From assembly GCA_002451175.1 (NCBI GenBank), contig DKBI01000034.1:18187-25322 (forward strand): DNA of 7,136 nt, in the 5' to 3' direction. Every line of letters starts with the position of its first letter. Position 1 is the first letter of the stretch. The notes under the pieces are model-generated. The model had not been told where the DNA came from and did not search any database. It worked only from the letters and a program-made list of their open reading frames with translations. Origin of the DNA: Betaproteobacteria bacterium UBA6904 (GTDB lineage: Bacteria; Pseudomonadota; Gammaproteobacteria; Burkholderiales; SG8-39). Position numbers and translations under genes: made by a program. Below are positions 1-6,274 of the stretch, in pieces.

Positions 1-2
1 TG

Positions 3-728
3 GGCGAGGCCTACCCGCTCGCGAAAGAACCGGTGGCGCGACGCATGATCGCGGCGTGCTGGCCGCATCGCGGGCAGTTCGTGACGCCGATGGCAGCCGT
101 CGCGGGAAGCGTCGCGGACGAAGTGCTGGATGCGCTGCGTGTCGGGCGCAACCTGCGCAGCGCGTACGTGAACGACGGCGGCGACATCGCGGTCTGGGTC
201 GCTCCGGGAGAATCGTTCAGCGCGGGCATTGCGCACGATCCCATCGATGGGGCGTTGGGCGCCGCCGTGGCGATCGACCGTCCGTGCGGGCTGGCGACCT
301 CGGGCTGGAAAGGCCGCTCCCAGTCCCTCGGCATTGCGGACGCGGTGACCGTGGTCGCCGCGGATGCGGCGGCCGCGGATGCCGCCGCGACGCTGATTGC
401 CAATGCCGTCGATACGGAGCATCCGGCCATCCGGCGATTGCCGGCCTGTGACGTCAAGCACGACAGCGACCTCGGCGCGAGGCTCGTCACCGTAGCCGTC
501 GGGCCGCTGCCGCAGGACGACGTCGCGGCCGCGTTGCAGCGCGGCGTCGACGCCGCGGCCGCGATGCGGCGCAACGGGCTGATCCAATCGGCGCTGCTCG
601 CGCTGCAGGGCGCGACGCGGGTCGTCGGGCTGCCCGCGCGGGCCGGATGCGATAAGCTAACCGACACCGCGTTTGCGCCGGTCCGCGCGATCGCGCCGGG
701 ACTCGAATTCACAGGGAGGAGCGCATGA
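3..728 (+). CDS. UPF0280 family protein (ApbE superfamily), 5' end missing
   Basis: The reading frame is open from base 3 to the TGA at 726-728, so the gene enters from the left and its true start lies outside the window. A GTG at 33 is in frame, but it sits inside conserved-looking sequence and is probably an internal Val. About 241 residues are visible; relatives are usually somewhat longer, so a few tens of residues are probably missing. Family-like parts are an N-proximal PMAAVAGSVADEV segment (about residue 30 of the visible part), a YVNDGGDIAVWV segment (about residue 55), and an Ala/Asp-rich helix before TLIANAVD. These match COG2122/UPF0280, distant relatives of the FAD:protein FMN transferase ApbE. 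No biochemical role is firmly known for the family, and FMN transfer should not be assumed. It has no signal peptide in view and is likely cytoplasmic. Its stop overlaps the start of the binding-protein gene (ATGA), indicating cotranscription and coupling. Confidence 0.82.
   Translation, partial: GEAYPLAKEPVARRMIAACWPHRGQFVTPMAAVAGSVADEVLDALRVGRNLRSAYVNDGGDIAVWVAPGESFSAGIAHDPIDGALGAAVAIDRPCGLATSGWKGRSQSLGIADAVTVVAADAAAADAAATLIANAVDTEHPAIRRLPACDVKHDSDLGARLVTVAVGPLPQDDVAAALQRGVDAAAAMRRNGLIQSALLALQGATRVVGLPARAGCDKLTDTAFAPVRAIAPGLEFTGRSA
713..720 (+). promoter_or_regulatory. Strong Shine-Dalgarno site for the binding-protein gene
   Basis: AGGGAGGA lies inside the last codons of the UPF0280 gene. 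Its GGAGG core (715-719) is 5 nt from the ATG at 725 and 11 and 14 nt from the alternative ATGs at 731 and 734, so it favours 725. It is the best ribosome site in the window, which fits a binding protein made in excess over the membrane parts. Confidence 0.75.
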
Positions 729-1933
729 CCATGATGACGCGTCGCAGGGCTTTGCTGGGGGTCGCTTCGCTTGCCGTGGCGTTCAGTGCCGCGCCGCTCG
801 CGCAGGCACAGACGATCAAGGTGGGCGAGATGAACAGCTACAAACTGTTCCCCGCCTTTCTCGAACCGTACAAGAAAGGCTGGGAGCTGGCGCTCGAGGA
901 AATCAACAAGGCGGGCGGCATCAACGGCCGCAAGCTCGAGGTCGTGTCGCGCGAGGACGGCGGCAATCCGGGCGACGCCGTGCGCACCGCGGAGGAGCTG
1001 CTGTCGCGCGAAAACGTCTCCGTGCTCATGGGCACGTTCGCCTCGCACATCGGGCTGGCCGTGTCGAATCTGGCCAATCAGCGCAAGGTGGTGTTCGTCG
1101 CCGCGGAGCCGCTGACCGACAAGATCGTCTGGGAGAACGGCAACCGCTACACGTTCCGCATCCGCCCGTCGACCTACATGCAGGTCGCGATGCTCGTGCC
1201 GGATGCCGCGAAGCTGAAGAAGCAGCGCTGGGCGATCGTCTATCCGAACTACGAGTACGGCCAGTCGGCAACGGCCTCGTTCAAGAAGCTGCTGTCCAAG
1301 GCGCAGCCGGACGCGCAGTTCGTCGGCGAGCAGGCGCCGGCGCTGAACAAGATCGACGCCGGCGCGGTCGTGCAGGCGCTGATCGATGCGAAGCCGGACG
1401 CGATCTTTTCCTCGCTGTTTGGCGCCGACCTGCAGAAGTTCGTGCGCGAAGGCAATCTGCGCGGCCTGTTCAAGGACCGCCCGGTCTTCAACCTGCTCGC
1501 CGGGGAGCCGGAGTATCTCGATCCGCTGAAGGACGAAACGCCCGACGGCTGGTACGTGACGGGCTATCCGTGGAACGAGATCAAGACCCCGGCGCACCAG
1601 AAGTTCCTCGCGGCCTATCAGGCGAAGTGGAAGGACTATCCGCGCCTGGGGTCGGTGGTCGGCTATTCGACGCTGTACACGGTCGCCAACATGCTCAAGC
1701 GCGCGGGCGGCACGGATACCGAGAAGATGATCGCCGCGATGAAAGGCATGGAAATGGATACCCCGATCGGCCCGATCGTCTGGCGGCCGATCGACAACCA
1801 GTCGACGATGGGGGCCTACGTCGGCCGGCTGGCCAAGAAACAGGGCAAAGGGGTCATGGTGAACTGGCGATACGCCGACGGGGCCCTGTTCCTGCCGACG
1901 TTCGAGGAGGTGCGCGCGCTGCGCAAGGAGTAG
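725..1933 (+). CDS. Periplasmic substrate-binding protein of a branched-chain amino acid-type (HAAT) ABC importer
   Basis: This 402-residue protein captures the substrate in the periplasm and delivers it to the LivHM-type permease encoded next. Residues 1-28 are a signal peptide: basic TRRRALLG, a hydrophobic core, and a probable cut after AQA (residue 28). The TRRRAL stretch resembles a twin-arginine motif, so Tat export is possible, although Sec export is also plausible. The mature part looks like a Peripla_BP_6 type I fold: IKVGEMNSYK begins the first lobe, EEINKAGGINGRKLEVV (58-74) is the classic N-lobe signature, and MGTFASHIGLAV (102-113) and IVYPNYEYGQS (171-181) follow in the expected order. 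The protein contains no cysteine, so it lacks the disulfide described for E. coli LivJ-type proteins. The 725 start is chosen from the Shine-Dalgarno spacing and overlaps the upstream stop. The family also binds amides, urea, short carboxylates and aromatic acids, so the ligand is open. Confidence 0.93.
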   Translation: MTMMTRRRALLGVASLAVAFSAAPLAQAQTIKVGEMNSYKLFPAFLEPYKKGWELALEEINKAGGINGRKLEVVSREDGGNPGDAVRTAEELLSRENVSVLMGTFASHIGLAVSNLANQRKVVFVAAEPLTDKIVWENGNRYTFRIRPSTYMQVAMLVPDAAKLKKQRWAIVYPNYEYGQSATASFKKLLSKAQPDAQFVGEQAPALNKIDAGAVVQALIDAKPDAIFSSLFGADLQKFVREGNLRGLFKDRPVFNLLAGEPEYLDPLKDETPDGWYVTGYPWNEIKTPAHQKFLAAYQAKWKDYPRLGSVVGYSTLYTVANMLKRAGGTDTEKMIAAMKGMEMDTPIGPIVWRPIDNQSTMGAYVGRLAKKQGKGVMVNWRYADGALFLPTFEEVRALRKE

Positions 1934-1943
1934 CGAGGCCCTC

Positions 1944-1987
1944 GGGCCGGAGCCTGCGCTCCTCGGGGCAGGCTCTGACCCCGGCCC
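1944..1987 (+). repeat. Bulged REP-like palindrome in the binding-protein/permease gap
   Basis: A near-perfect two-part hairpin. The outer arm GGGCCGG (1944-1950) pairs with CCGGCCC (1981-1987). The inner arm AGCCTGC (1951-1957) pairs with GCAGGCT (1968-1974). The loop is 10 nt (1958-1967), and a one-sided 6-nt bulge, CTGACC, lies at 1975-1980. That makes 14 GC-rich pairs starting 10 nt after the stop codon. A long stem with an unpaired patch, placed just after a highly expressed gene, is typical of REP/BIME elements. The right arm includes CTCTGACCCC (1973-1982), which resembles a motif I recall from proteobacterial extragenic repeats. With a single copy in view, membership in a repeat family is inference. 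It may protect the 3' end of the binding-protein mRNA. Confidence 0.55.
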
Positions 1988-2014
1988 TCCAGACCGACTC
2001 TGAGCGCGCATCGG

Positions 2015-2044
2015 CGCCGGGAATTTCCCGGCGTTTCTTTTTCT
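2015..2044 (+). terminator. Intrinsic terminator-like stem and T tract, ending 7 nt before the permease start
   Basis: CGCCGGG (2015-2021) pairs with CCCGGCG (2027-2033), and A2022-T2026 adds an eighth pair, leaving a 3-nt loop. TTTCTTTTTCT (2034-2044) follows at once. This is a textbook Rho-independent layout, with two C interruptions in the T tract. It lies inside what otherwise looks like one operon, so partial termination is the natural reading: most transcripts would stop after the binding protein and a fraction would continue into the permease and ATPase genes. Confidence 0.72.
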
Positions 2045-2051
2045 ATAAACA

Positions 2052-3875
2052 ATGACTTATTCGTCAGTTCTAATCCAATTCCTTAATGGCCTGGCCGGGG
2101 CGAGCACCCTGTTTCTGGTGGCCGCTGGACTGTCGCTGATCTTTGGGGTCACTCGGATCATCAACTTCGCGCACGGGTCGCTGTACATGCTCGGCATGTA
2201 CGTCGCCGTCTGGGCGGCCGAACCGCTCGGCTTCTGGTGGAGCGTGCCGATTGCCGCGCTGGCCGTGGCGGTGTTCGGCGCCGGGGTCGAAATTGCCCTG
2301 CTGCGCCGGATCTACGGCGCGCCCGAGTTGCTGCAGCTGCTCGCCACGTTCGCCCTGGTGCTCATCGTCAAGGACTTCACCCTCTGGCAATGGGGGCCGG
2401 AGGACATGCTCGGGCCGCGTGCGCCCGGCTTCTCCGGCGCCGTGGAAATTGCCGGACGGCCGTTTCCCGAGTACGAGCTCTTCCTCATCGGCTTCGGTCC
2501 GCTGGTGCTCGGCGCCTTGTGGCTCCTGCTGACGCGCACGCGCTGGGGCACGCTGGTGCGCGCCGCGACGCAGGACCGCGAGATGGCCGGCGCGCTGGGC
2601 GTCAACCAGAAATGGCTGTTCACCGGCGTGTTCGCGCTCGGCGCGCTGCTCGCCGGCCTGGGCGGTGCGCTGCAGATTCCGCGCGAGCCCGCCACGCTGC
2701 TCATCGACCTGTCGGTCGTCTCCGACGCATTCGTCGTGGTCGTCGTCGGCGGTCTGGGCTCCATCGGCGGCGCGTTCGTCGCCGCGCTGCTCATCGCGGA
2801 GATCAAGGCGTTCTGCATCGGCCTCGGTTTTTCGCAACTCACGCTGGTCGTCGAATTCATCGTCATGGCGGTGGTGCTCGTGCTCCGGCCCTGGGGGCTG
2901 CTCGGGCGAGTGCCCGCGCCGGCGCGCGGCGCCGGCGGCGCCGAGCCGCCGCTCGAGGCGCCGTCGCCCGCCGCGATCGGCGCGCTCCTCGCCCTGTGCG
3001 GCGCGCTGGCGCTGGTGCCCGCGCTGTCGGCCGGCTACACGCTCGTGCTTCTCACCGACGTGCTCGTCTTCGCGCTCTTCGCCGTCAGCCTGCACTTCAT
3101 CATGGGTCCGGCAGGGCTGCACTCGTTCGGGCACGCGGCCTACTTCGGTCTGGGCGCGTATGGCGCCGGGCTGCTCCTCGTGCGGGGCGGCCTGCCGATG
3201 GAGCTGTCGCTGCTGCTGGGACCGCTCGCTGGCGGGCTTGGCGCGGTCCTCTTCGGCTGGTTCTGCGTGCGCCTGTCGGGCGTGTACCTCGCCATGCTCA
3301 CGCTGGCGTTCGCGCAGATCGCCTGGTCGGTGGTCTTCCAGTGGGACGCGTTCACCGGAGGCTCCAACGGCCTCATCGGCATCTGGCCCGCGCCGTGGCT
3401 GTCCTCGAAGACCGCCTATTACTACGTCACGCTGGCGCTCTCGGCCGGCGGCGTCGCGCTGCTCTGGCGCGCGCTGTACTCGCCGTTCGGCTACGCGCTG
3501 CGCGCCGGACGCGATTCGCCGCTGCGCGCCGACGCCATCGGCATCGACGTGCGAGGCCTGCAGTGGGCGGCGTTCTCGCTGGCAGGCCTGTTCGCCGGCG
3601 TCGCCGGCGCGCTGTATGCGTTCTCCAAGGGCTCGATCTCGCCCGAATCGCTTTCCGTGCCGCGCTCGGTGGACGGCCTCGTGATGGTGCTGCTCGGCGG
3701 CATCCAGACCCTGACCGGCCCGCTCTGGGGCGCCGCGCTGTTCACGTGGCTGCAGGACGCGGTGGCGCGCGGCATCGACTACTGGCGTGCGGTGATCGGC
3801 GGCGTGGTCCTGCTGCTCGTGCTCGCGTTCCCGCAGGGACTGACCGGTTTCCTGCGCCGCCGGAGCGCCGCATGA
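2052..3875 (+). CDS. Fused LivH-LivM permease of the branched-chain amino acid-type ABC importer
   Basis: A 607-residue inner-membrane protein that joins the two permease subunits that are separate LivH and LivM in E. coli. Residues 1 to about 285 are LivH-like: the opening LNGLAGAST and SLIFGVTRIINFAHGSLYMLG (28-48) is the family hallmark, and VVGGLGSIGGAF (231-242) lies where the ATPase-contacting loop is expected. Residues 286-305 are a Pro/Ala/Gly-rich linker. Residues 306-607 are LivM-like, with HFIMGPAGLHSFGHAAYFGLGAY (348-370), CVRLSGVYLAMLTLAFAQ (405-422), FTGGSNGL (434-441) and LLGGIQTLTGPLWGA (547-561). Each half is close to full length, so this is a clean fusion and not a decayed gene. 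Fused LivHM permeases are known in some proteobacteria. The start has no Shine-Dalgarno site but sits in a very AT-rich stretch and gives the normal LivH N-terminus. The stop overlaps the LivG-type start (ATGA). Confidence 0.95.
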   Translation: MTYSSVLIQFLNGLAGASTLFLVAAGLSLIFGVTRIINFAHGSLYMLGMYVAVWAAEPLGFWWSVPIAALAVAVFGAGVEIALLRRIYGAPELLQLLATFALVLIVKDFTLWQWGPEDMLGPRAPGFSGAVEIAGRPFPEYELFLIGFGPLVLGALWLLLTRTRWGTLVRAATQDREMAGALGVNQKWLFTGVFALGALLAGLGGALQIPREPATLLIDLSVVSDAFVVVVVGGLGSIGGAFVAALLIAEIKAFCIGLGFSQLTLVVEFIVMAVVLVLRPWGLLGRVPAPARGAGGAEPPLEAPSPAAIGALLALCGALALVPALSAGYTLVLLTDVLVFALFAVSLHFIMGPAGLHSFGHAAYFGLGAYGAGLLLVRGGLPMELSLLLGPLAGGLGAVLFGWFCVRLSGVYLAMLTLAFAQIAWSVVFQWDAFTGGSNGLIGIWPAPWLSSKTAYYYVTLALSAGGVALLWRALYSPFGYALRAGRDSPLRADAIGIDVRGLQWAAFSLAGLFAGVAGALYAFSKGSISPESLSVPRSVDGLVMVLLGGIQTLTGPLWGAALFTWLQDAVARGIDYWRAVIGGVVLLLVLAFPQGLTGFLRRRSAA

Positions 3876-4615
3876 CCGTCCTTGCCGTGCGCGCGCTCTC
3901 CAAGGCGTTCGGCGGCGTGCAGGCCGTACGCCAGGTCAGTTTCACGATCGCCGCGGGCGAGTTGCTCGCGCTCATCGGACCCAACGGCGCGGGCAAGACG
4001 ACCTGCTTCAACCTCGTCAACGGCCAGCTGCCGCCCGATGCCGGCGAAGTGGAGTTCCTCGGCGAGAGCCTGCTCGGTCTCGCGCCGCGCAAGATCTGGC
4101 GCCGCGGCGTGGGCCGCACCTTCCAGATCACGGCGACATTCGCCTCGATGACGGTGCGCGAGAACGTGCAGATGGCGCTGCTCTCGCACCACCGCCGTCT
4201 CGCCTCCGTGTTCTCGCTCGCCCGGCGGCAGCACGTCGACGAGGCCGACGCGCTGCTCGCACGCGTGCACATGCGCGACCAGGCGGACCGGCCGTGCGCG
4301 GTGCTCGCCTACGGCGACCTGAAGCGCGTCGAGCTCGCCGTGGCGCTGGCGCACCAGCCGCGGCTGCTGCTCATGGACGAGCCGACGGCCGGCATGGCCC
4401 CCGCCGAGCGCAGCGACTTGATGCAGCTGGCCGCGGATCTCGCGCGCGGCTCGGGGATCGCCGTGCTCTTCACGGAGCACGACATGGACGTGGTGTTCCG
4501 CCACGCCGACCGCATTGCCGTGCTGTCGGGCGGCGAGCTCATCGCCAACGGCTCGCCGCAGGAGGTGCGCGCCGACGCGGCGGTGCGCGAGGTCTACCTG
4601 GGGTCCTATGCTTGA
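3872..4615 (+). CDS. livG: LivG-type ATPase of the HAAT importer
   Basis: A 247-residue cytoplasmic ATP-binding subunit that would pair with the LivF-type protein to power the fused permease. Visible motifs in order: aromatic/A-loop region KAFGG (11-15), Walker A GPNGAGKT (36-43), Q-loop RTFQ (82-85), an unusual signature LAYGD (145-149) followed by LKRVELAVALA, Walker B LLLMDE (165-170), D-loop region TAGMAP (172-177), and switch His in TEHD (201-204). LivG-type ATPases typically carry LxYGxx and not LSGGQ, so the altered signature is expected. The 3872 ATG is supported by GGAG at 3862-3865 with 6-nt spacing, by overlap with the permease stop, and by the normal N-terminus MTVLAVRALSKAFGG. 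The gene end overlaps the LivF-type start by 8 nt. All catalytic residues are present. The symbol reflects family, not proven leucine transport. Confidence 0.94.
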   Translation: MTVLAVRALSKAFGGVQAVRQVSFTIAAGELLALIGPNGAGKTTCFNLVNGQLPPDAGEVEFLGESLLGLAPRKIWRRGVGRTFQITATFASMTVRENVQMALLSHHRRLASVFSLARRQHVDEADALLARVHMRDQADRPCAVLAYGDLKRVELAVALAHQPRLLLMDEPTAGMAPAERSDLMQLAADLARGSGIAVLFTEHDMDVVFRHADRIAVLSGGELIANGSPQEVRADAAVREVYLGSYA

Positions 4616-5309
4616 GTTGCGCGCACTGAGCGCGGGCTACGGCCGGGCGCAGATTCTCTTCGAGCTGTCGCTCGAGGCGAAGCCGGGGGAAGTCGTCGTC
4701 CTCCTCGGTCGCAACGGCGCGGGGAAGTCCACGACGCTGAAAACGGTGATGGGTCTGCTCCGCACACGCGCCGGCGAAGTGCGGTTCGACGGCCAGCGCA
4801 TCGACCGGCTGCCGCCCTACCGCATCGCCCGGCTGGGACTCGGTTACGTGCCGGAGGACCGGCGCATCTTCACGGACCTCAGCGTGATGGAAAACCTCGA
4901 GGTGGGCCGGCAGGAGCCGCGCGCGGGCGCGCCGCATTGGACGCCGGAGCGGCTGTTCGCACTGTTTCCGAACCTGGGCCGCATGCCCGAGCGCCTCGGC
5001 GGCCGCATGTCGGGCGGCGAGCAGCAGATGCTGACGATCGCGCGCACCCTCATGGGCAATCCGCGCGCCGTGCTGCTGGACGAGCCGTCCGAAGGGCTCG
5101 CGCCGGTGATCGTCGACCAGATGGCGCAGACCATCCTCGCCCTGAAGAAGGAAGGCCTTTGCGTGCTGCTCTGCGAGCAGAATCTGCGCTTTGCGCACCT
5201 CGTCGGCGATCGCGCCTACGTCGTCGAGAAAGGCCACGTGCGCTATGCGGGCACCATGGCCGAACTGGAGAAGAACGACGCCGTGCGCGAGCAGTACCTT
5301 TCCGTCTAG
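4608..5309 (+). CDS. livF: LivF-type ATPase of the HAAT importer
   Basis: A 233-residue ABC ATPase and the second nucleotide-binding subunit of the importer. Motifs: Walker A GRNGAGKST (34-42), Q-loop region GYVPEDRRIF (79-88) where Glu takes the usual Gln position, signature MSGGEQQ (134-140), Walker B AVLLDEP (154-160), SEGLAP (161-166), and CEQN (189-192) with Gln in place of the switch His. The VPE and EQN variants are typical of LivF proteins and are not damage. An upstream in-frame start at 4515 would add 31 residues read from inside the LivG-type gene, Arg-rich and unlike the family. ATG 4608 gives the standard MLELRALSAGYG opening. The ribosome site is weak (GGGG at 4600-4603), so translation is probably coupled to the upstream gene through the 8-nt overlap. 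Confidence 0.93.
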   Translation: MLELRALSAGYGRAQILFELSLEAKPGEVVVLLGRNGAGKSTTLKTVMGLLRTRAGEVRFDGQRIDRLPPYRIARLGLGYVPEDRRIFTDLSVMENLEVGRQEPRAGAPHWTPERLFALFPNLGRMPERLGGRMSGGEQQMLTIARTLMGNPRAVLLDEPSEGLAPVIVDQMAQTILALKKEGLCVLLCEQNLRFAHLVGDRAYVVEKGHVRYAGTMAELEKNDAVREQYLSV

Positions 5310-5326
5310 CGAACCCTGGGCGCCGC

Positions 5327-6274
5327 GTGAGGCTTCGCCAAGTGCTCGTCCTGCCCGGCGCCCACGCGCGGCTCGCGCTCGCGGGGGGCGTGTTCGCGGG
5401 CATCGTGCTTCCCGATCTCGCGGCGCTCTTTCGCCCCGCGCTCACCGCGGCCGTGGTCGGCACGCTCGCCGCCGCGCTGCTGCGCCTCGACTGGCGGCGC
5501 CTGCGCGAAGGCATCCGGCGGCCGCGCTTCGCGCTGCCGCTCATCGGCTGGCAGCTGGTGGTTTCCCCCGCGGTCATGTGGGCGGTCTGCGCGCTGTCCG
5601 GCATTCCCGCAGTCGTTGCGCTCTGCCTCACGCTCCAGGCCGCAGCGCCGCCCATCGGCTCGGCCGCGGTGTTCGCGATGATCCTCGGGCTCGACGGCGC
5701 GGCGGCGATCCTCGGCACCGTCGCGACCACGCTGCTCCTGCCGGTCAGCCTCACGCCGCTGGTCGGCTGGCTGGCCGTGCCGGGCCTGCAGGTGGATCTC
5801 GCCGCGTTCTTTCTGCGCGTGACGCTGCTCGTCGCCGCCCCCTTCGCGATCGCTGCCGTCGTCCGCGGCGCGTTGGGGCCGCAGCGCCTCGCGCGCCACG
5901 ACGATCTGCTCGGCAGCCTGAACGTGGTGCTGCTCGTCGTCTTCGCCATCGGCGTCATGGATGGCGTCACGGCACGGCTGCTCGCCGACCCGCAGACCAT
6001 CGGCACCCTGGTCGCCGCCGCCTGCGTCGCCACGGTGGTCCTGCACCTCGCCGGCTACGCGGCGTTCCGCTGGGCGGGGGCACATGCCGCCTTCAGCGCG
6101 GCCATCTGCAGCGGCAACCGCAACATGGGCCTGATGCTGGCGGTGACCGGCGGCACCGCGGGTCCCGAGTTCTCGCTCTACGTCGGCCTGGCGCAGATCC
6201 CGATGTATTTCGCACCGCTCGTCCTCGGCCCGTTCGTGCGCCGCGCGCGCGTGCTTTATGATCGCCCGTCATGA
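5327..6274 (+). CDS. BASS/SBF-like (bile acid:sodium symporter family) membrane transporter
   Basis: A 315-residue, very hydrophobic protein with roughly nine to ten membrane segments spread over its length. Family resemblance comes from a two-repeat layout: LQAAAPPIGSAAVFAMILGLDGAAAI (about 103-128) sits where BASS proteins have their first crossover motif, and CSGNRNMGLMLAV (261-273) resembles the second, which in sodium-coupled members helps form the binding site. BASS relatives move bile acids, pantothenate, pyruvate, other organic acids or arsenite; I cannot assign the substrate or the coupling ion. The start is the GTG at 5327, 17 nt after the LivF-type stop. GTG 5342 is an alternative, and no ATG occurs before residue 84. 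No good Shine-Dalgarno site is visible. The end overlaps the HyuA start (ATGA), linking this carrier to the catabolic enzyme. An uncharacterised AEC-like or other carrier is the main alternative. Confidence 0.78.
   Translation: MRLRQVLVLPGAHARLALAGGVFAGIVLPDLAALFRPALTAAVVGTLAAALLRLDWRRLREGIRRPRFALPLIGWQLVVSPAVMWAVCALSGIPAVVALCLTLQAAAPPIGSAAVFAMILGLDGAAAILGTVATTLLLPVSLTPLVGWLAVPGLQVDLAAFFLRVTLLVAAPFAIAAVVRGALGPQRLARHDDLLGSLNVVLLVVFAIGVMDGVTARLLADPQTIGTLVAAACVATVVLHLAGYAAFRWAGAHAAFSAAICSGNRNMGLMLAVTGGTAGPEFSLYVGLAQIPMYFAPLVLGPFVRRARVLYDRPS

Noticed and set aside
357..382. Direct repeat GCCGCGGATGC (357-367 and 372-382)
   Set aside because: The copies are 15 bp apart, in frame, and encode an Ala/Asp-rich helix seen in this protein family. 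It looks like codon and composition bias, not a functional repeat.
11..2011. A 666-codon open frame on the - strand
   Set aside because: It lies opposite the UPF0280 and binding-protein genes, crosses their boundary, is Arg/His-rich with low complexity and has no recognisable domain. Long antisense frames are expected in GC-rich DNA.
2044..2049. TATAAA as a -10 promoter box for the permease gene
   Set aside because: It is only 2 nt from the ATG, so transcription would start inside the gene, and no -35 element lies about 17 nt upstream.
2070..3134. A 354-codon open frame on the - strand
   Set aside because: It is antisense to the LivHM permease, with composition dominated by Arg, Glu, Gln and Gly. 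It mirrors the codon bias of the real gene and shows no family motif.
2237..3871. Upstream in-frame extension of the LivG-type gene (start at 2237)
   Set aside because: The added 545 residues are an out-of-frame reading of the permease gene, Arg/Ala-rich and unlike any transporter. The family N-terminus begins exactly at ATG 3872.
4937..5326. Upstream in-frame extension of the BASS-like gene (start at 4937)
   Set aside because: This stretch is an alternate-frame reading of the LivF-type gene. The hydrophobic, family-like protein begins near GTG 5327.
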